DNA from: Hyphomonadaceae bacterium UBA7672
GTDB lineage: Bacteria > Pseudomonadota > Alphaproteobacteria > Caulobacterales > Hyphomonadaceae
Assembly (NCBI GenBank): GCA_002483135.1
Contig: DLHI01000032.1
Span: 1 to 64,000, forward strand
DNA: 64,000 bases
Direction of reading: 5' to 3'
A model generated the notes under the pieces. The model saw only the letters and a program-made list of their open reading frames with translations, was not told where the DNA came from and did no database searches. How positions within the stretch are numbered: position 1 is the first letter of the stretch; each line of letters begins with the position of its first letter. The position numbers and the translations under genes were made by a program. Positions 9,605 to 17,135 of the stretch are shown piece after piece.

Positions 9605-10663
9605 ATGGAATTCCTTTCGGGCATTGTGAAAACGCTGGCGGATACTTGGGCGTCGGTGGAAGCCGCGCTTGCCGGATCGCCCTCGCTTGCCGGCATCGGA
9701 CTGATGCTGGCGGTGGGCGCTGCCCTCGCCGTTGCGGTGCTGGCGCTGGCCGGCCTGGTGCGCCTGGTGTTCGCCATGCGGCGCGGCGCGGTCGCCAGCG
9801 GCATCCGCAGGCAGAACGAGATCGGCGCCCGCATTGTCGTGGTGCGCGGCGGCGGCGGACGGCGCAGCATGATCGCCGGCTTCCTGCACAAGTCGGTCGA
9901 CACCCATCTCAAGGAATACATGTTTGGCGGACCGTTCGCGGTCATCTCCTATCCCGGTAGCCTGGAGGGCGATGCGCGCGCCCAGCAACTTCTGACGCGG
10001 ACCGAGGCGGACGTGATCCTGTGGGCCGAAGCGCCGCGCGGGACCAAGGGCTTCGCGCGCATCCTCGCACGGCCGACCAACACGTTCGAGCCGCCGCGCA
10101 CGGCGGTGACGCTGGCGATGCCGAAAGAGAAGAGCGCCTGGAACGAGGCGCTGGCGCGCGCCATGGCCTATGCCGCCGCCAAGCAGTTCCGTCCGGCGCT
10201 GGGCCGGCCGCAGGATTTCCGCGCAGAGCGTCTGCAGCCTGTTGTTGAATCTGTGCTGTCGATCCTCAGCCAGAAGCCGAAGGCGGACCCCGCCCTGCTG
10301 GCCGAGATGGTGGACGACAGTTCAGCGGGCGCGCTGCAGCTTGCCTTCGCGGGCGATGATGCGTGGATCGACAAGTCGGTCGAGATCGCGCGCGCGACGC
10401 TCGGCGAGATCAACCGCTCGGCCGCCCCGGATCGCTGGATCGCTGCGAACATCACGCTTGGACGCGCGCTGCGCCTCAAGGCCGAGAAACGGTTTGACCC
10501 GGTGATGTTGCGCGAGGGTATTGCGCACCTGACCGAGGCGCTCGAGGCGCTGCGCTCCGAGCCGCGGCTCAAGCTGGCGGAGTCGGCCGCGCAGGCGATC
10601 GGCGAAGCGCAGAAGCTCCTGGGCACGCGCCGCAAGTTCTCGATCTCGGGCGGCGGGATTTAG
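9605..10663 (+). CDS. Membrane-anchored conserved hypothetical protein
   Basis: 352 residues. One transmembrane helix is clear near residues 27-54 (LMLAVGAALAVAVLALAGLV), followed by a cytoplasmic domain. The middle contains an alternating alpha/beta pattern (ARIVVVRGGGG, FAVISYPGS, ADVILWAEAP) reminiscent of a nucleotide- or transport-type fold. The C-terminal half is helical and may hold TPR-like repeats (WIAANITLGRALRLKAEKR, LREGIAHLTEALEAL). I do not recognise the family. ATG 9605 has AGGA upstream. It stands alone after tRNA-Arg and before a REP-like repeat. Confidence 0.65.
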   Translation: MEFLSGIVKTLADTWASVEAALAGSPSLAGIGLMLAVGAALAVAVLALAGLVRLVFAMRRGAVASGIRRQNEIGARIVVVRGGGGRRSMIAGFLHKSVDTHLKEYMFGGPFAVISYPGSLEGDARAQQLLTRTEADVILWAEAPRGTKGFARILARPTNTFEPPRTAVTLAMPKEKSAWNEALARAMAYAAAKQFRPALGRPQDFRAERLQPVVESVLSILSQKPKADPALLAEMVDDSSAGALQLAFAGDDAWIDKSVEIARATLGEINRSAAPDRWIAANITLGRALRLKAEKRFDPVMLREGIAHLTEALEALRSEPRLKLAESAAQAIGEAQKLLGTRRKFSISGGGI

Positions 10664-10690
10664 AACCCATTCTCAAGACACAGGCCCATC

Positions 10691-10814
10691 CCCGCTCGTC
10701 CTGACAAAAGTCAGGACCTAGTGCGGATCTTGAGGCTTGTTCTGGCTTGGAGCTTCAACCCTGTTCCCGTGGCACGACCGTTCCTGGATCCTGACTTTCG
10801 TCAGGATGAGCGGG
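10691..10814. repeat. REP-like long inverted repeat, family B
   Basis: Arms of about 28 bases at 10691-10719 and 10786-10814 are inverted copies with two or three mismatches, beginning CCCGCTCGTCCTGAC. Each arm also carries an internal GTCCTGAC...GTCAGGAC hairpin. It lies between two convergent genes and may serve as a bidirectional terminator. Confidence 0.75.
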
Positions 10815-10844
10815 ACAAGGTGCGACGGGAGTGGGCCTGCCCGC

Positions 10845-11273
10845 TCAAGCAGCCTTCGTCTTCTGCGCCTTGGGCGCGCAGGCCGCGCAGAGGCATTTGC
10901 CGGAGAGGTAGGCGTTCACGTACTCCTCGCCGTACTCGTAGCCGAGCTCCTCGCCGGGAGCGATGTCGCGCAGGGCGAAGATCCAGACGCGCTTCTGGTA
11001 AATCTCGATCTCGCAGTTCGGATCGCAGGAATGGTTGATGTAGCGCGCCGTATTCGAGCGGGGGCTGCCGTCGATGGTGAGGCGCGAGTTGATCTCGAAC
11101 AGGTAGCGCGAATTGCTGGCCTCGCGCTCGGCGTTGGTCATCGGCGTGCCGGTGTATTCGATCACGCAGGCGCCCTTCGGAATGGGAGACACGGCGAACA
11201 GGCCGAGGCCTGCGCTGGCGCGCTTCACCGCGAACTCAAAATCGCCTGGCTTGTAGCGTCTGCGGGTGGCCAT
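10845..11273 (-). CDS. SET-domain protein, putative protein-lysine methyltransferase
   Basis: 142 residues, almost only a SET domain. SET enzymes transfer a methyl group from S-adenosylmethionine to lysine. Seen directly: GLGLFAVSPIPKGACVIEY (SET-I start), the catalytic NTARYINHSCDPNC knot segment and EELGYEYG. It ends with a post-SET-like Cys group, CLCAAC, that can help bind zinc. All hallmark residues are present, so it may be active. The substrate is unknown; small stand-alone bacterial SET proteins are scattered in distribution, and horizontal acquisition is often proposed. Confidence 0.88.
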   Translation of the reverse strand: MATRRRYKPGDFEFAVKRASAGLGLFAVSPIPKGACVIEYTGTPMTNAEREASNSRYLFEINSRLTIDGSPRSNTARYINHSCDPNCEIEIYQKRVWIFALRDIAPGEELGYEYGEEYVNAYLSGKCLCAACAPKAQKTKAA

Positions 11274-11409
11274 GCTGTCGCGTCACTCATGCGTTGCGGA
11301 GCGCCCTTCATGGCGAAGACAGCGCGCGGCGCAAGCGGAAATGGTGTCGCGTGTGTCGGAAGCAAGTGGAGAGCGGCGGAGCTGCCGCGTGGCCGGGCGC
11401 CGGTGGAAG

Positions 11410-11712
11410 CTAGCGCAGCGCCTCGAGGATGGAGACGGCGCTGGCGCCGCAGATGAGGGTGAAGAAGACTTCGAGCACGGGCACGCGGAATTTGAGCAGA
11501 TTGCCGCCCAGCCAGATCAGCCCCGTGACAGCGGCGGCGACGACCCACGGACCGAGCACGAAGCCGATGGAGCGCTGCAGCCGGTCGAATACGGCGTAGC
11601 TGTAGGTAAACTCGAACAGGTAGGCCGCGCCGAGCGCGGCGGCCGACATGAGCACGGCGAGACCGGCGAGAAAGCGTTCGAGGGTGTCGAGTTTCACGGG
11701 CGGGTACTCCAC
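11410..11712 (-). CDS. Small three-helix membrane protein
   Basis: 100 residues with three hydrophobic segments (about 13-33, 50-70 and 78-95), including FLAGLAVLMSAAALGAAYLF. No family recognised. The start is GTG at 11712; a second GTG five codons later is possible. It follows the SET gene's upstream side with a 136-base gap, so it may or may not be co-transcribed. Confidence 0.55.
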   Translation of the reverse strand: MEYPPVKLDTLERFLAGLAVLMSAAALGAAYLFEFTYSYAVFDRLQRSIGFVLGPWVVAAAVTGLIWLGGNLLKFRVPVLEVFFTLICGASAVSILEALR

Positions 11713-11764
11713 GGGATTGGTCCCTGCTTAGGGGCCGCGTGCGGTGGTGGCAATGCGGGCGCGA

Positions 11765-11865
11765 TTGTCATCCCGGGCGAGCGTAGCGAGACCCGGGACC
11801 CATTGATCCGCCGTCGTGCTGGCGCAATGGGTCCCGGATAGCGCTTCGCACTTCCGGGATGACAA
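11765..11865. repeat. REP-like long inverted repeat, family C
   Basis: The outer arms TTGTCATCCCGGG (11765-11777) and CTTCCGGGATGACAA (11851-11865) and the inner arms around GGGACCCATTG / CAATGGGTCCC form a long stem. The TCATCCCGGGCGAGCGTAGC form is a widespread alphaproteobacterial intergenic palindrome. It sits between the yjhX stop and the small membrane protein start. Confidence 0.8.
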
Positions 11866-11881
11866 GTCGTGAGGACCGCGA

Positions 11882-12142
11882 TCAGCCCCGGTTGTCCAGC
11901 TGCGCCCGCACCGCCGCGAGACCTTCGCGCGTGATGCGGTAGGGCATGCCCTGCTCGCTGCGGATCAACCGCCGCTTTCGCAGCCTGCGGAAGGTCGCAA
12001 GCGTGCAGTCGGCGAGCCGCCAGCCATCGCGGGTTATGCAATCCACGGCGATGATGTCGCCGCGGTCGTCCTTGTGTTGTTCGATGCGTCCGCCCTGCGC
12101 GAGCGCATGCAGCGTGCGCTGCTCGTGCTTTGAGATGTTCAA
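11882..12142 (-). CDS. yjhX: YjhX/UPF0386-type toxin-like protein
   Basis: 86 residues. The sequence matches the YjhX family along its whole length: NISKHEQRTLHALAQGGRI at the start, CTLATFRRLRKRRLI in the middle and YRITREGLAAVRAQLDNRG at the end. E. coli YjhX is reported as the toxin of the YjhX-YjhQ pair, where YjhQ is an acetyltransferase. No acetyltransferase gene is near, so this is either an orphan or a family member with another role. The start is TTG 12142, chosen because it reproduces the family N-terminus; the ribosome site is weak. Confidence 0.88.
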   Translation of the reverse strand: MNISKHEQRTLHALAQGGRIEQHKDDRGDIIAVDCITRDGWRLADCTLATFRRLRKRRLIRSEQGMPYRITREGLAAVRAQLDNRG

Positions 12143-12457
12143 GTGAAATGCCTGTCCGAACGTGGGAAGGGTCCGCGGCCTCAGTCGGGCGGCGGGCGTT
12201 CAGCGCGAGCGGCGTCGTTCAGTCCCTCTCAGGGTTTCCTGGCGGGATCGGCGCGGCTCACGAGGCGAAGGCAATCTCGAATGGCATGTCCTGCTCCCCA
12301 AGCTTCGGGAGAAGCGGCCGATATGATGGGAGATGTGGGCGGGGTCAAGCGCGGCCGGCCCACGATCATGCAGTGCAACAAATCTGCATTCGCCACAATT
12401 CCTGCCATTGACTTGCCAGATTACAGGCGTACTTTTCAATGAGATTACAGGTGTACG
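12143..12457. other. Divergent intergenic region between yjhX and blaI
   Basis: About 315 bases without a convincing gene. The right end carries the blaI promoter and two BlaI-type operators. The left end is the presumed yjhX promoter region, with no clear hexamers. Short open frames in between have no ribosome site or family resemblance. Confidence 0.6.
12408..12456 (+). promoter_or_regulatory. blaI promoter with two BlaI-type operators
   Basis: GATTACAGGCGTAC (12419-12432) and GATTACAGGTGTAC (12443-12456) are near-identical direct copies, each with a TACA-N2-TGTA-like dyad as in BlaI/MecI operators; centres are 24 bp apart. A TTGACT hexamer (12408-12413) precedes the first copy and TACTTT (12430-12435) can act as -10 with a 16-base spacer. 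The second copy ends one base before the blaI ATG. Binding would occlude both promoter and start, giving autorepression. Confidence 0.8.
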
Positions 12458-12832
12458 ATGCAATCGATCTCGGAAGCCGAAAGCCGCATCATGGAGGCCC
12501 TGTGGCGCAAGACGCCGCTGACGGCCGAGCAGATCATCTCCACCGTGGGGCCCGAGAATGGCTGGGCGCCGGCAACCGTGAAGACGCTGGTGACGCGCCT
12601 GCTGAAGAAGGGCGCCATAGCCGGGGCCAAGGAAGATGGCGGCTATTTCTATCGTCCGCTGATCGCGCGCGCCGACTGGGTGCAGAGCGAGAGCCAGGGG
12701 CTGCTTGACCGACTGTTCAAGGGCGAGGTTGCACCGCTGGTGGCGCACTTTGCCGAGCACCGGCAGCTTTCGGCCAAGGATCTGCGGCAGCTGAAGGCGC
12801 TGATTTCGAAGATCGAGGAGGACGGCAAATGA
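12458..12832 (+). CDS. blaI: BlaI/MecI/CopY family transcriptional repressor
   Basis: 124 residues. Winged-helix repressor: ISEAESRIMEALWRKTPLTA, then the recognition-helix region WAPATVKTLVTRLLKKG and a wing GYFYRPLI. The C-terminal helices form the dimer. Members are inactivated by cleavage through a partner M56 metallopeptidase, which here is the next gene with a 4-base overlap (ATGA). Two matching operators lie immediately upstream, so the unit is probably self-regulated. No beta-lactamase or penicillin-binding gene is adjacent. Confidence 0.93.
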   Translation: MQSISEAESRIMEALWRKTPLTAEQIISTVGPENGWAPATVKTLVTRLLKKGAIAGAKEDGGYFYRPLIARADWVQSESQGLLDRLFKGEVAPLVAHFAEHRQLSAKDLRQLKALISKIEEDGK

Positions 12833-14049
12833 GCTGGCTCCTGCCCGGGCTTGTCGAGATCAATCTCGCTGCTGGCGGCGCCATCCTGTTTGTCTTGCTC
12901 GTACGCCGTCCGATGGCGCGGCATCTGGGGCCGCACGCGGCCTATGCGTTGTGGGCGATCGTTCCGGTGGCGATGGCGGCGACGCTTCTGCCCGAGCGGA
13001 CGCTGTTTGCGCTGGAGACGGATTTCCTTTTCGGGGACATGCCTGCAACGGGAGCCGTGAGTGATGGTGGCGCGGGCTTTACCTGGCTGCCCTCGCTTCT
13101 GTCTGTCATCTGGCTTGGCGGGATGATCGCGCTGGCGACGCTGTTCGTTCGGAGGCAGCGGGCCTTCATGCGCGACGCAGAGATCGGGCTTGCGGGGCCG
13201 GCAATCGTGGGCTTCCGTCATCCCCGCATCGTGACGCCGGATGATTTCAGCCATCGCTTCAGCCATGACGAACGCAAGCTGATCATCACGCACGAGCAGG
13301 TTCACCTCGAGCGGAGCGATGCGCGGATCAACGCACTGGTCGCTGTGCTGCGCTGCGTGTTCTGGTTCAACCCGCTGATGCATGTGGGCGCCAAGGCGAT
13401 GCGGATCGACCAGGAATTGTCGTGCGACGCGGAAGTCGTGGAGCGCCGGCCACGTGTGCGCCGGGCCTATGCCGAGACGCTGCTGAAGACGCATATTTCG
13501 GCGCAGGCCCTGCCGGTGGGATGCCACTGGCCGGCTGAAGCGCAGCATCCGCTGGCCGAACGGATCGACCTGCTGGCGCGGCGGCCTGTGTCTGCGCGGC
13601 GCCGGGCCGTGGCGGCCGTGCTGGTGGTGTCGCTGGCGGGCGGGGCTGGATTTGCGGCGTGGGCGGCGCAGCCCGAGCGCACCATCATCCGCGAGGGCGT
13701 GGACGTGCTGGTGCCGTTCCGGCCGATTCCGCAGACGGAACGGGATGGCGCGATGACGCGGGCCACGCTGGTGCCGTCATCCTTCGAGGCGCCGGCAATG
13801 CCGCATCACTGGCGCGGCGAGTCCGAAGTTGTGGCCGAGCTCTGCCTGTCTGCGGCGGGCGCGGTGGAGAGCGTCGCACTGGTGAACGGGTCTGGCGACA
13901 AGCGCGTTGATGCGGCGTCGCTGGCCGCATTGAACAAGGCGCGGTTCGAGCCGGCGAAGCGCGATGGCGTGGCCATTGCCGCCTGTAACCAGCGCATCAC
14001 TGTCGAGTTCACGACGGCAGGATCCAGGCCAGGCGGTTCGCCGCCATGA
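12829..14049 (+). CDS. M56 (BlaR1-type) metallopeptidase with C-terminal TonB-like domain
   Basis: 406 residues. Membrane helices near residues 10-25, 38-54, 88-107 and 261-280. The zinc site HEQVH (155-159) with a downstream Glu in DQELSCD (about 196) faces the cytoplasm in BlaR1. In BlaR1 the C-terminal sensor is penicillin-binding; here it is replaced by a periplasmic domain with TonB C-terminal features (EVVAELCLSAAGAVESVALV and ALNKARFEPAKRDG, about 315-390). It should release BlaI repression by proteolysis, but the stimulus must differ from a beta-lactam bound by a PBP domain. Confidence 0.9.
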   Translation: MSWLLPGLVEINLAAGGAILFVLLVRRPMARHLGPHAAYALWAIVPVAMAATLLPERTLFALETDFLFGDMPATGAVSDGGAGFTWLPSLLSVIWLGGMIALATLFVRRQRAFMRDAEIGLAGPAIVGFRHPRIVTPDDFSHRFSHDERKLIITHEQVHLERSDARINALVAVLRCVFWFNPLMHVGAKAMRIDQELSCDAEVVERRPRVRRAYAETLLKTHISAQALPVGCHWPAEAQHPLAERIDLLARRPVSARRRAVAAVLVVSLAGGAGFAAWAAQPERTIIREGVDVLVPFRPIPQTERDGAMTRATLVPSSFEAPAMPHHWRGESEVVAELCLSAAGAVESVALVNGSGDKRVDAASLAALNKARFEPAKRDGVAIAACNQRITVEFTTAGSRPGGSPP

Positions 14050-14106
14050 GCTAGCATCGCGCCGCCCGACCAATCGCCCAGTCTCGTCAATGAAATGGAG
14101 GTCTCC

Positions 14107-14763
14107 ATGTATGGAGCCATGAGAGAACGCGCGCTTGCTTCCACCCGCCTGGCGGGAGGCGCGACGGCGCTGACTGTTACGGCTGCGCTTGGCTTGGCTG
14201 TCATATTGGGGATGGGCGGCCATGCCCTGATGGTGAAGGACGAACCGCTGATGTTCACGGTGATGCCGGATCCGGTCGTGACGCCGCCGCCGGAACCGGC
14301 CGAGCGCCTCTTCGACACGAACACCGAGACGACGCCGACCTTCGTCCAGCCGGACATAGACATCTTCTTCGAAGTTGAAGATCCGCCAATCCGCGCGCCG
14401 CGCAATCCGGAACCACATGCGACACCGGGACCGGCTGGGCCGAGCGAGACCGTGATCCCAACGCTGCCCAAGCCGCCGGGCGTGCGGACAGCGGCGAAGA
14501 TCATACCGGCGGCGGCCCCGCCCTATCCCGGCATCTCGATCAGGCGGAATGAGCAAGGGGTGAGCACGCTGGAAGTCTGCCTCGATGTGCGCGGCGTGGT
14601 GACGTCTGCGAAGCTGTCGGTGAGCAGCGGGCATGAAGCGCTGGATGGCGCCGCACTGAAATGGGTGCGCTCGGCGAAGTTCACGCCGGCGAAGATCGAC
14701 GGCGCCGCGCAGGCGGTGTGCGGCCATTCGGTGAGCTACGAGTGGAATCTCAGCAAGCGCTAA
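14107..14763 (+). CDS. TonB-like energy transducer family protein
   Basis: 218 residues. Short cytoplasmic start, one membrane helix near residues 18-40, a Pro-rich spacer (DPVVTPPPEPAERL) and a C-terminal TonB domain (PPYPGISIRRNEQGVSTLEV, then ALDGAALKWVRSAKFTPA). The C-terminal domain resembles that of the preceding M56 protein, with two Cys in both (EVCLDV and AVCGH here). ATG 14107 is chosen over ATG 14095 because GGAGG lies at the right distance. It is 57 bases after the peptidase gene, so probably in the blaI operon. Its job may be envelope sensing rather than transport, since no ExbBD or receptor is near. Confidence 0.82.
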   Translation: MYGAMRERALASTRLAGGATALTVTAALGLAVILGMGGHALMVKDEPLMFTVMPDPVVTPPPEPAERLFDTNTETTPTFVQPDIDIFFEVEDPPIRAPRNPEPHATPGPAGPSETVIPTLPKPPGVRTAAKIIPAAAPPYPGISIRRNEQGVSTLEVCLDVRGVVTSAKLSVSSGHEALDGAALKWVRSAKFTPAKIDGAAQAVCGHSVSYEWNLSKR

Positions 14764-14853
14764 CAGGATTGGCGCTGACAGGTTTAAGCCTCGCCCCAGT
14801 AAGGCGAGGTGGCCGGCACGCCAGGACGCCCCACGTTCCGGCCGGCCATTCTG

Positions 14854-14895
14854 GCGCCCCTTCCCGCCATCCAGGGAAGGGGCGCATTTTCTTTT
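14854..14895 (+). terminator. Terminator of the blaI operon
   Basis: GCGCCCCTTCCC (14854-14865) pairs perfectly with GGGAAGGGGCGC (14874-14885) over 8 bases, followed by ATTTTCTTTT. A textbook intrinsic terminator for the rightward operon. Confidence 0.92.
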
Positions 14896-14901
14896 CAGCG
14901 G

Positions 14902-15486
14902 TCAGGCGATGCCCAGCGTGGCTGTGTACTGAAGGAACGATCCCTCCAGGCGCGTGATCCGCAAGCCCGCATCCGATGCAAGGGCCCGAAGCGTCTTGCG
15001 CCGTACATGGTCCGGATCCCCGAGCTGTTCGGTGATCACAACGCGGCCGCCAGCGCGAAGCACTCGACGTATCTCACGAAGGGTGCGGCCCGGGTCTCCG
15101 ACTTCGCCAAGCACTGTCACGAGAAGCACGGCATCGAAGCTGTTCGACTCAAACGGCAGCCGTTTCGCGTCTCCTTCGACCAGTTGGTAGTTGGTCACAC
15201 CGGCCGCGATGAATCGCTGAGCCGCCAGGACGAGCATCTCGCGCTGGATGTCGAATAGGACCAGCGTGCCCTCGGGGATCAATCTCGCAATCTGAGGGCT
15301 GAACCAGCCAGGACCGGGTCCGATCTCCAACACCCGATCAGCAGGCTTCAGCGCGAGACGTGAGCATATCCGGCGCGGCGACATGATCAGCCGACGGAGA
15401 GGATGGAGCAGCCAGCGGGCCTGGCTGGCCGGGTAGACGCCGCGGCCGGTCATGCTGGTCTTCAGAGCCGGCCGCTCGCTTGTCAT
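14902..15486 (-). CDS. Class I SAM-dependent methyltransferase
   Basis: 194 residues. The SAM-binding motif VLEIGPGPGWFSPQIA, the acidic strand end LVLFDIQREML and the motif DAVLLVTVLGEVGDP place it in the UbiE/COQ5-like class I methyltransferases. Substrate unknown. ATG 15486 has GAGGAAA upstream at 6 bases. It starts 10 bases after the SDR gene stop, so the two are likely one operon. Confidence 0.82.
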   Translation of the reverse strand: MTSERPALKTSMTGRGVYPASQARWLLHPLRRLIMSPRRICSRLALKPADRVLEIGPGPGWFSPQIARLIPEGTLVLFDIQREMLVLAAQRFIAAGVTNYQLVEGDAKRLPFESNSFDAVLLVTVLGEVGDPGRTLREIRRVLRAGGRVVITEQLGDPDHVRRKTLRALASDAGLRITRLEGSFLQYTATLGIA

Positions 15487-15496
15487 GTCAGTTTCC

Positions 15497-16291
15497 TCAG
15501 CGCGCGCCCTTCGCGCCGTCGATGACGCCGCGGCGGAGGCGGACCATGCCGCGGATCCAGCGGTCGTAGTCGCCGGTCTTGCGCTGCATGTAGGTGGTGA
15601 CCTGTTCGTGCGGCAGGATGAGGAAGCTTTCGGCGGCGAGGCCCTTCACGACAGCGTCGGCCACGTCTGACGGAGCGAGGACGCCGTCGACATTCTGCGA
15701 GCCTGCGGCGCCGCCGAGCATGGGCGTGTCGACGGCTTGCGGGCACAGAAGCGAAACGCCGATGCCGTTCTCCTTCGTCGCGATGGCGAGGTGTTCGCCG
15801 AAGCCGATGGCCGCGTGCTTGGTGGTGGAATACACGGCCGAGCCGATCTGGCTGAGGAGACCCGCCGCCGAGACCGTGTTGAGGAACCAGCCGGACTTGC
15901 GCGCGATCATGCCGGGCAGCGCATGGCGCGCGGCGTAGACGTGAGCCATCACGTTGACGCCCCAGGCGAGGTCCCAGTGTTCGTTGGGCGGCGAGCCGGG
16001 GTTGTCGATGTCGGGGTCGTGGCGCGAGATGCCGGCGTTGGAGCAGAACAGGTCGATACGGCCGAACTTCTGTTCTGCCGTGCGGACGATGTTCTGGACG
16101 TCGGCTTCCTTCGTGACGTCTGCCTGCAGGCTGATGCCCCCGACGGACTTGGCGACGGCTTCGGCGCCCGGACCGTTCATGTCGGCCACGATGAGGCCGG
16201 CTGCGCCCTCGCGATGGAAGCGCTCGACCAGCGCCTTGCCGATGCCGCTGGCGCCGCCGGTGACGACGACGATCTTGCCCTGTACGTCCAT
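15497..16291 (-). CDS. Short-chain dehydrogenase/reductase (SDR)
   Basis: 264 residues. NAD(P)-binding TGGASGIGK at residues 11-19, the NAG motif (SNAGIS), the catalytic Ser in NTVSAAG and YSTTK with catalytic Tyr and Lys are all present. An Asp at the end of the second strand (VADMNG) favours NAD over NADP. Substrate is unknown. It precedes a methyltransferase gene with a 10-base gap. Confidence 0.88.
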   Translation of the reverse strand: MDVQGKIVVVTGGASGIGKALVERFHREGAAGLIVADMNGPGAEAVAKSVGGISLQADVTKEADVQNIVRTAEQKFGRIDLFCSNAGISRHDPDIDNPGSPPNEHWDLAWGVNVMAHVYAARHALPGMIARKSGWFLNTVSAAGLLSQIGSAVYSTTKHAAIGFGEHLAIATKENGIGVSLLCPQAVDTPMLGGAAGSQNVDGVLAPSDVADAVVKGLAAESFLILPHEQVTTYMQRKTGDYDRWIRGMVRLRRGVIDGAKGAR

Positions 16292-16458
16292 GGTGTATGC
16301 CCTGCTCTGTGTGCGGGCGGGACCATGCCAGAGCGGACACGGGATGCGCCAGTGGTTTGGCGTTGGGCGAAAGTGGAGAGCGGGGAGAAAGACCCCCTCC
16401 TGACCCCTCTTTCAGGGGGAGAACAGGTGGGGATCTGGTTCCGCGTGGGCTGGCGGAC

Positions 16459-16827
16459 CTAGTTGACCTCGGACAACGCCAGGTTCGTGATTGTCGCGGC
16501 GAGCTTCTCGCGCAGGGCCTCCGCGTCTTTCGGGGGGACGCCGGGGGCGACGGTGAGGTTCACGACGGCGGGGGCGTTGGCGCAGGCGGCGTTCTTGCGG
16601 ACGGCGGCGGCCATGAGGCCGTCCATGTTGCTGGCGGCGCCGTTGACAGTGATGGCGGCGCCGGGCCCGTAGGAAATCGAGAGGCCGACGGCGTTGCAGG
16701 CGGCTGCGGTTTCGGGGCGGTAGTCCGGCAGGTCGCGCGCGACATCAACCGGGGCGGCGGGCGGGGGCGGCGCGGTTTCGCACGCGGACGCCAGAAGGCC
16801 GCCAATCAGCAGCACGCATGCGCGCAT
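16459..16827 (-). CDS. Small putative lipoprotein
   Basis: 122 residues. The N-terminus MRACVLLIGGLLASAC carries a lipobox, so the mature protein starts at Cys 16 and is membrane-anchored. A Pro/Ala linker follows. The mature domain contains three Cys residues and a stretch SISYGPGAAITVNG. No family recognised. A CCCCCT/AGGGGG hairpin (about 16391-16420) follows the stop. Confidence 0.6.
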   Translation of the reverse strand: MRACVLLIGGLLASACETAPPPPAAPVDVARDLPDYRPETAAACNAVGLSISYGPGAAITVNGAASNMDGLMAAAVRKNAACANAPAVVNLTVAPGVPPKDAEALREKLAATITNLALSEVN

Positions 16828-17135
16828 TGAACTCTCCCATTCACACCGGACATCCGACCATAACGCACGCGGCGTGCCTGTCGACCTTATCCGTTAACGG
16901 ATGCGGTTTGGCGAATGCGCAGAACATCCGCAGCGCGCAACGATTGAGGAACGGGCCGAAAATTTTCATGCGTGGACGTCGCACCGGCAGGATGTGCCGA
17001 TCGGCAATCCATGCAGCTGTTGGCGATCGCGTTGATTTTGCGGGCGTGGCGCGCAGAGAACGCGGCGAACCGGGATTCATTTGCCGGCAATGCGTGTTCA
17101 CGAGTCGTGAACACAGCGCAGGCATTTTCACGGAC
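16828..17135. other. Divergent intergenic region with two palindromes
   Basis: 308 bases between the lipoprotein and the membrane-HTH gene. It holds the 14-base palindrome ATCCGTTAACGGAT (16889-16902), which includes a TTAAC core like a CtrA half site, and the longer palindrome at 17094-17114. No gene is convincing here: the rightward frame stays open but has no natural composition before ATG 17136. Confidence 0.6.
17094..17114. promoter_or_regulatory. Palindrome centred on a GANTC methylation site
   Basis: Arm GTGTTCACGA (17094-17103) and its exact complement (17105-17114) flank one central G. The centre reads CGAGTCG, so a GAGTC site for the CcrM adenine methylase sits at the dyad axis (17102-17106). 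It lies 21 bases upstream of the membrane-HTH gene start, where a repressor would block transcription or translation. Confidence 0.65.

Noticed and set aside
10737..11456. Rightward frame opposite the SET gene
   Set aside because: It crosses a REP-like repeat and the SET-domain gene and has no natural composition.
16818..17135. Upstream extension of the membrane-HTH protein
   Set aside because: The frame is open but would overlap the lipoprotein start and run through two palindromes; the natural start is ATG 17136.
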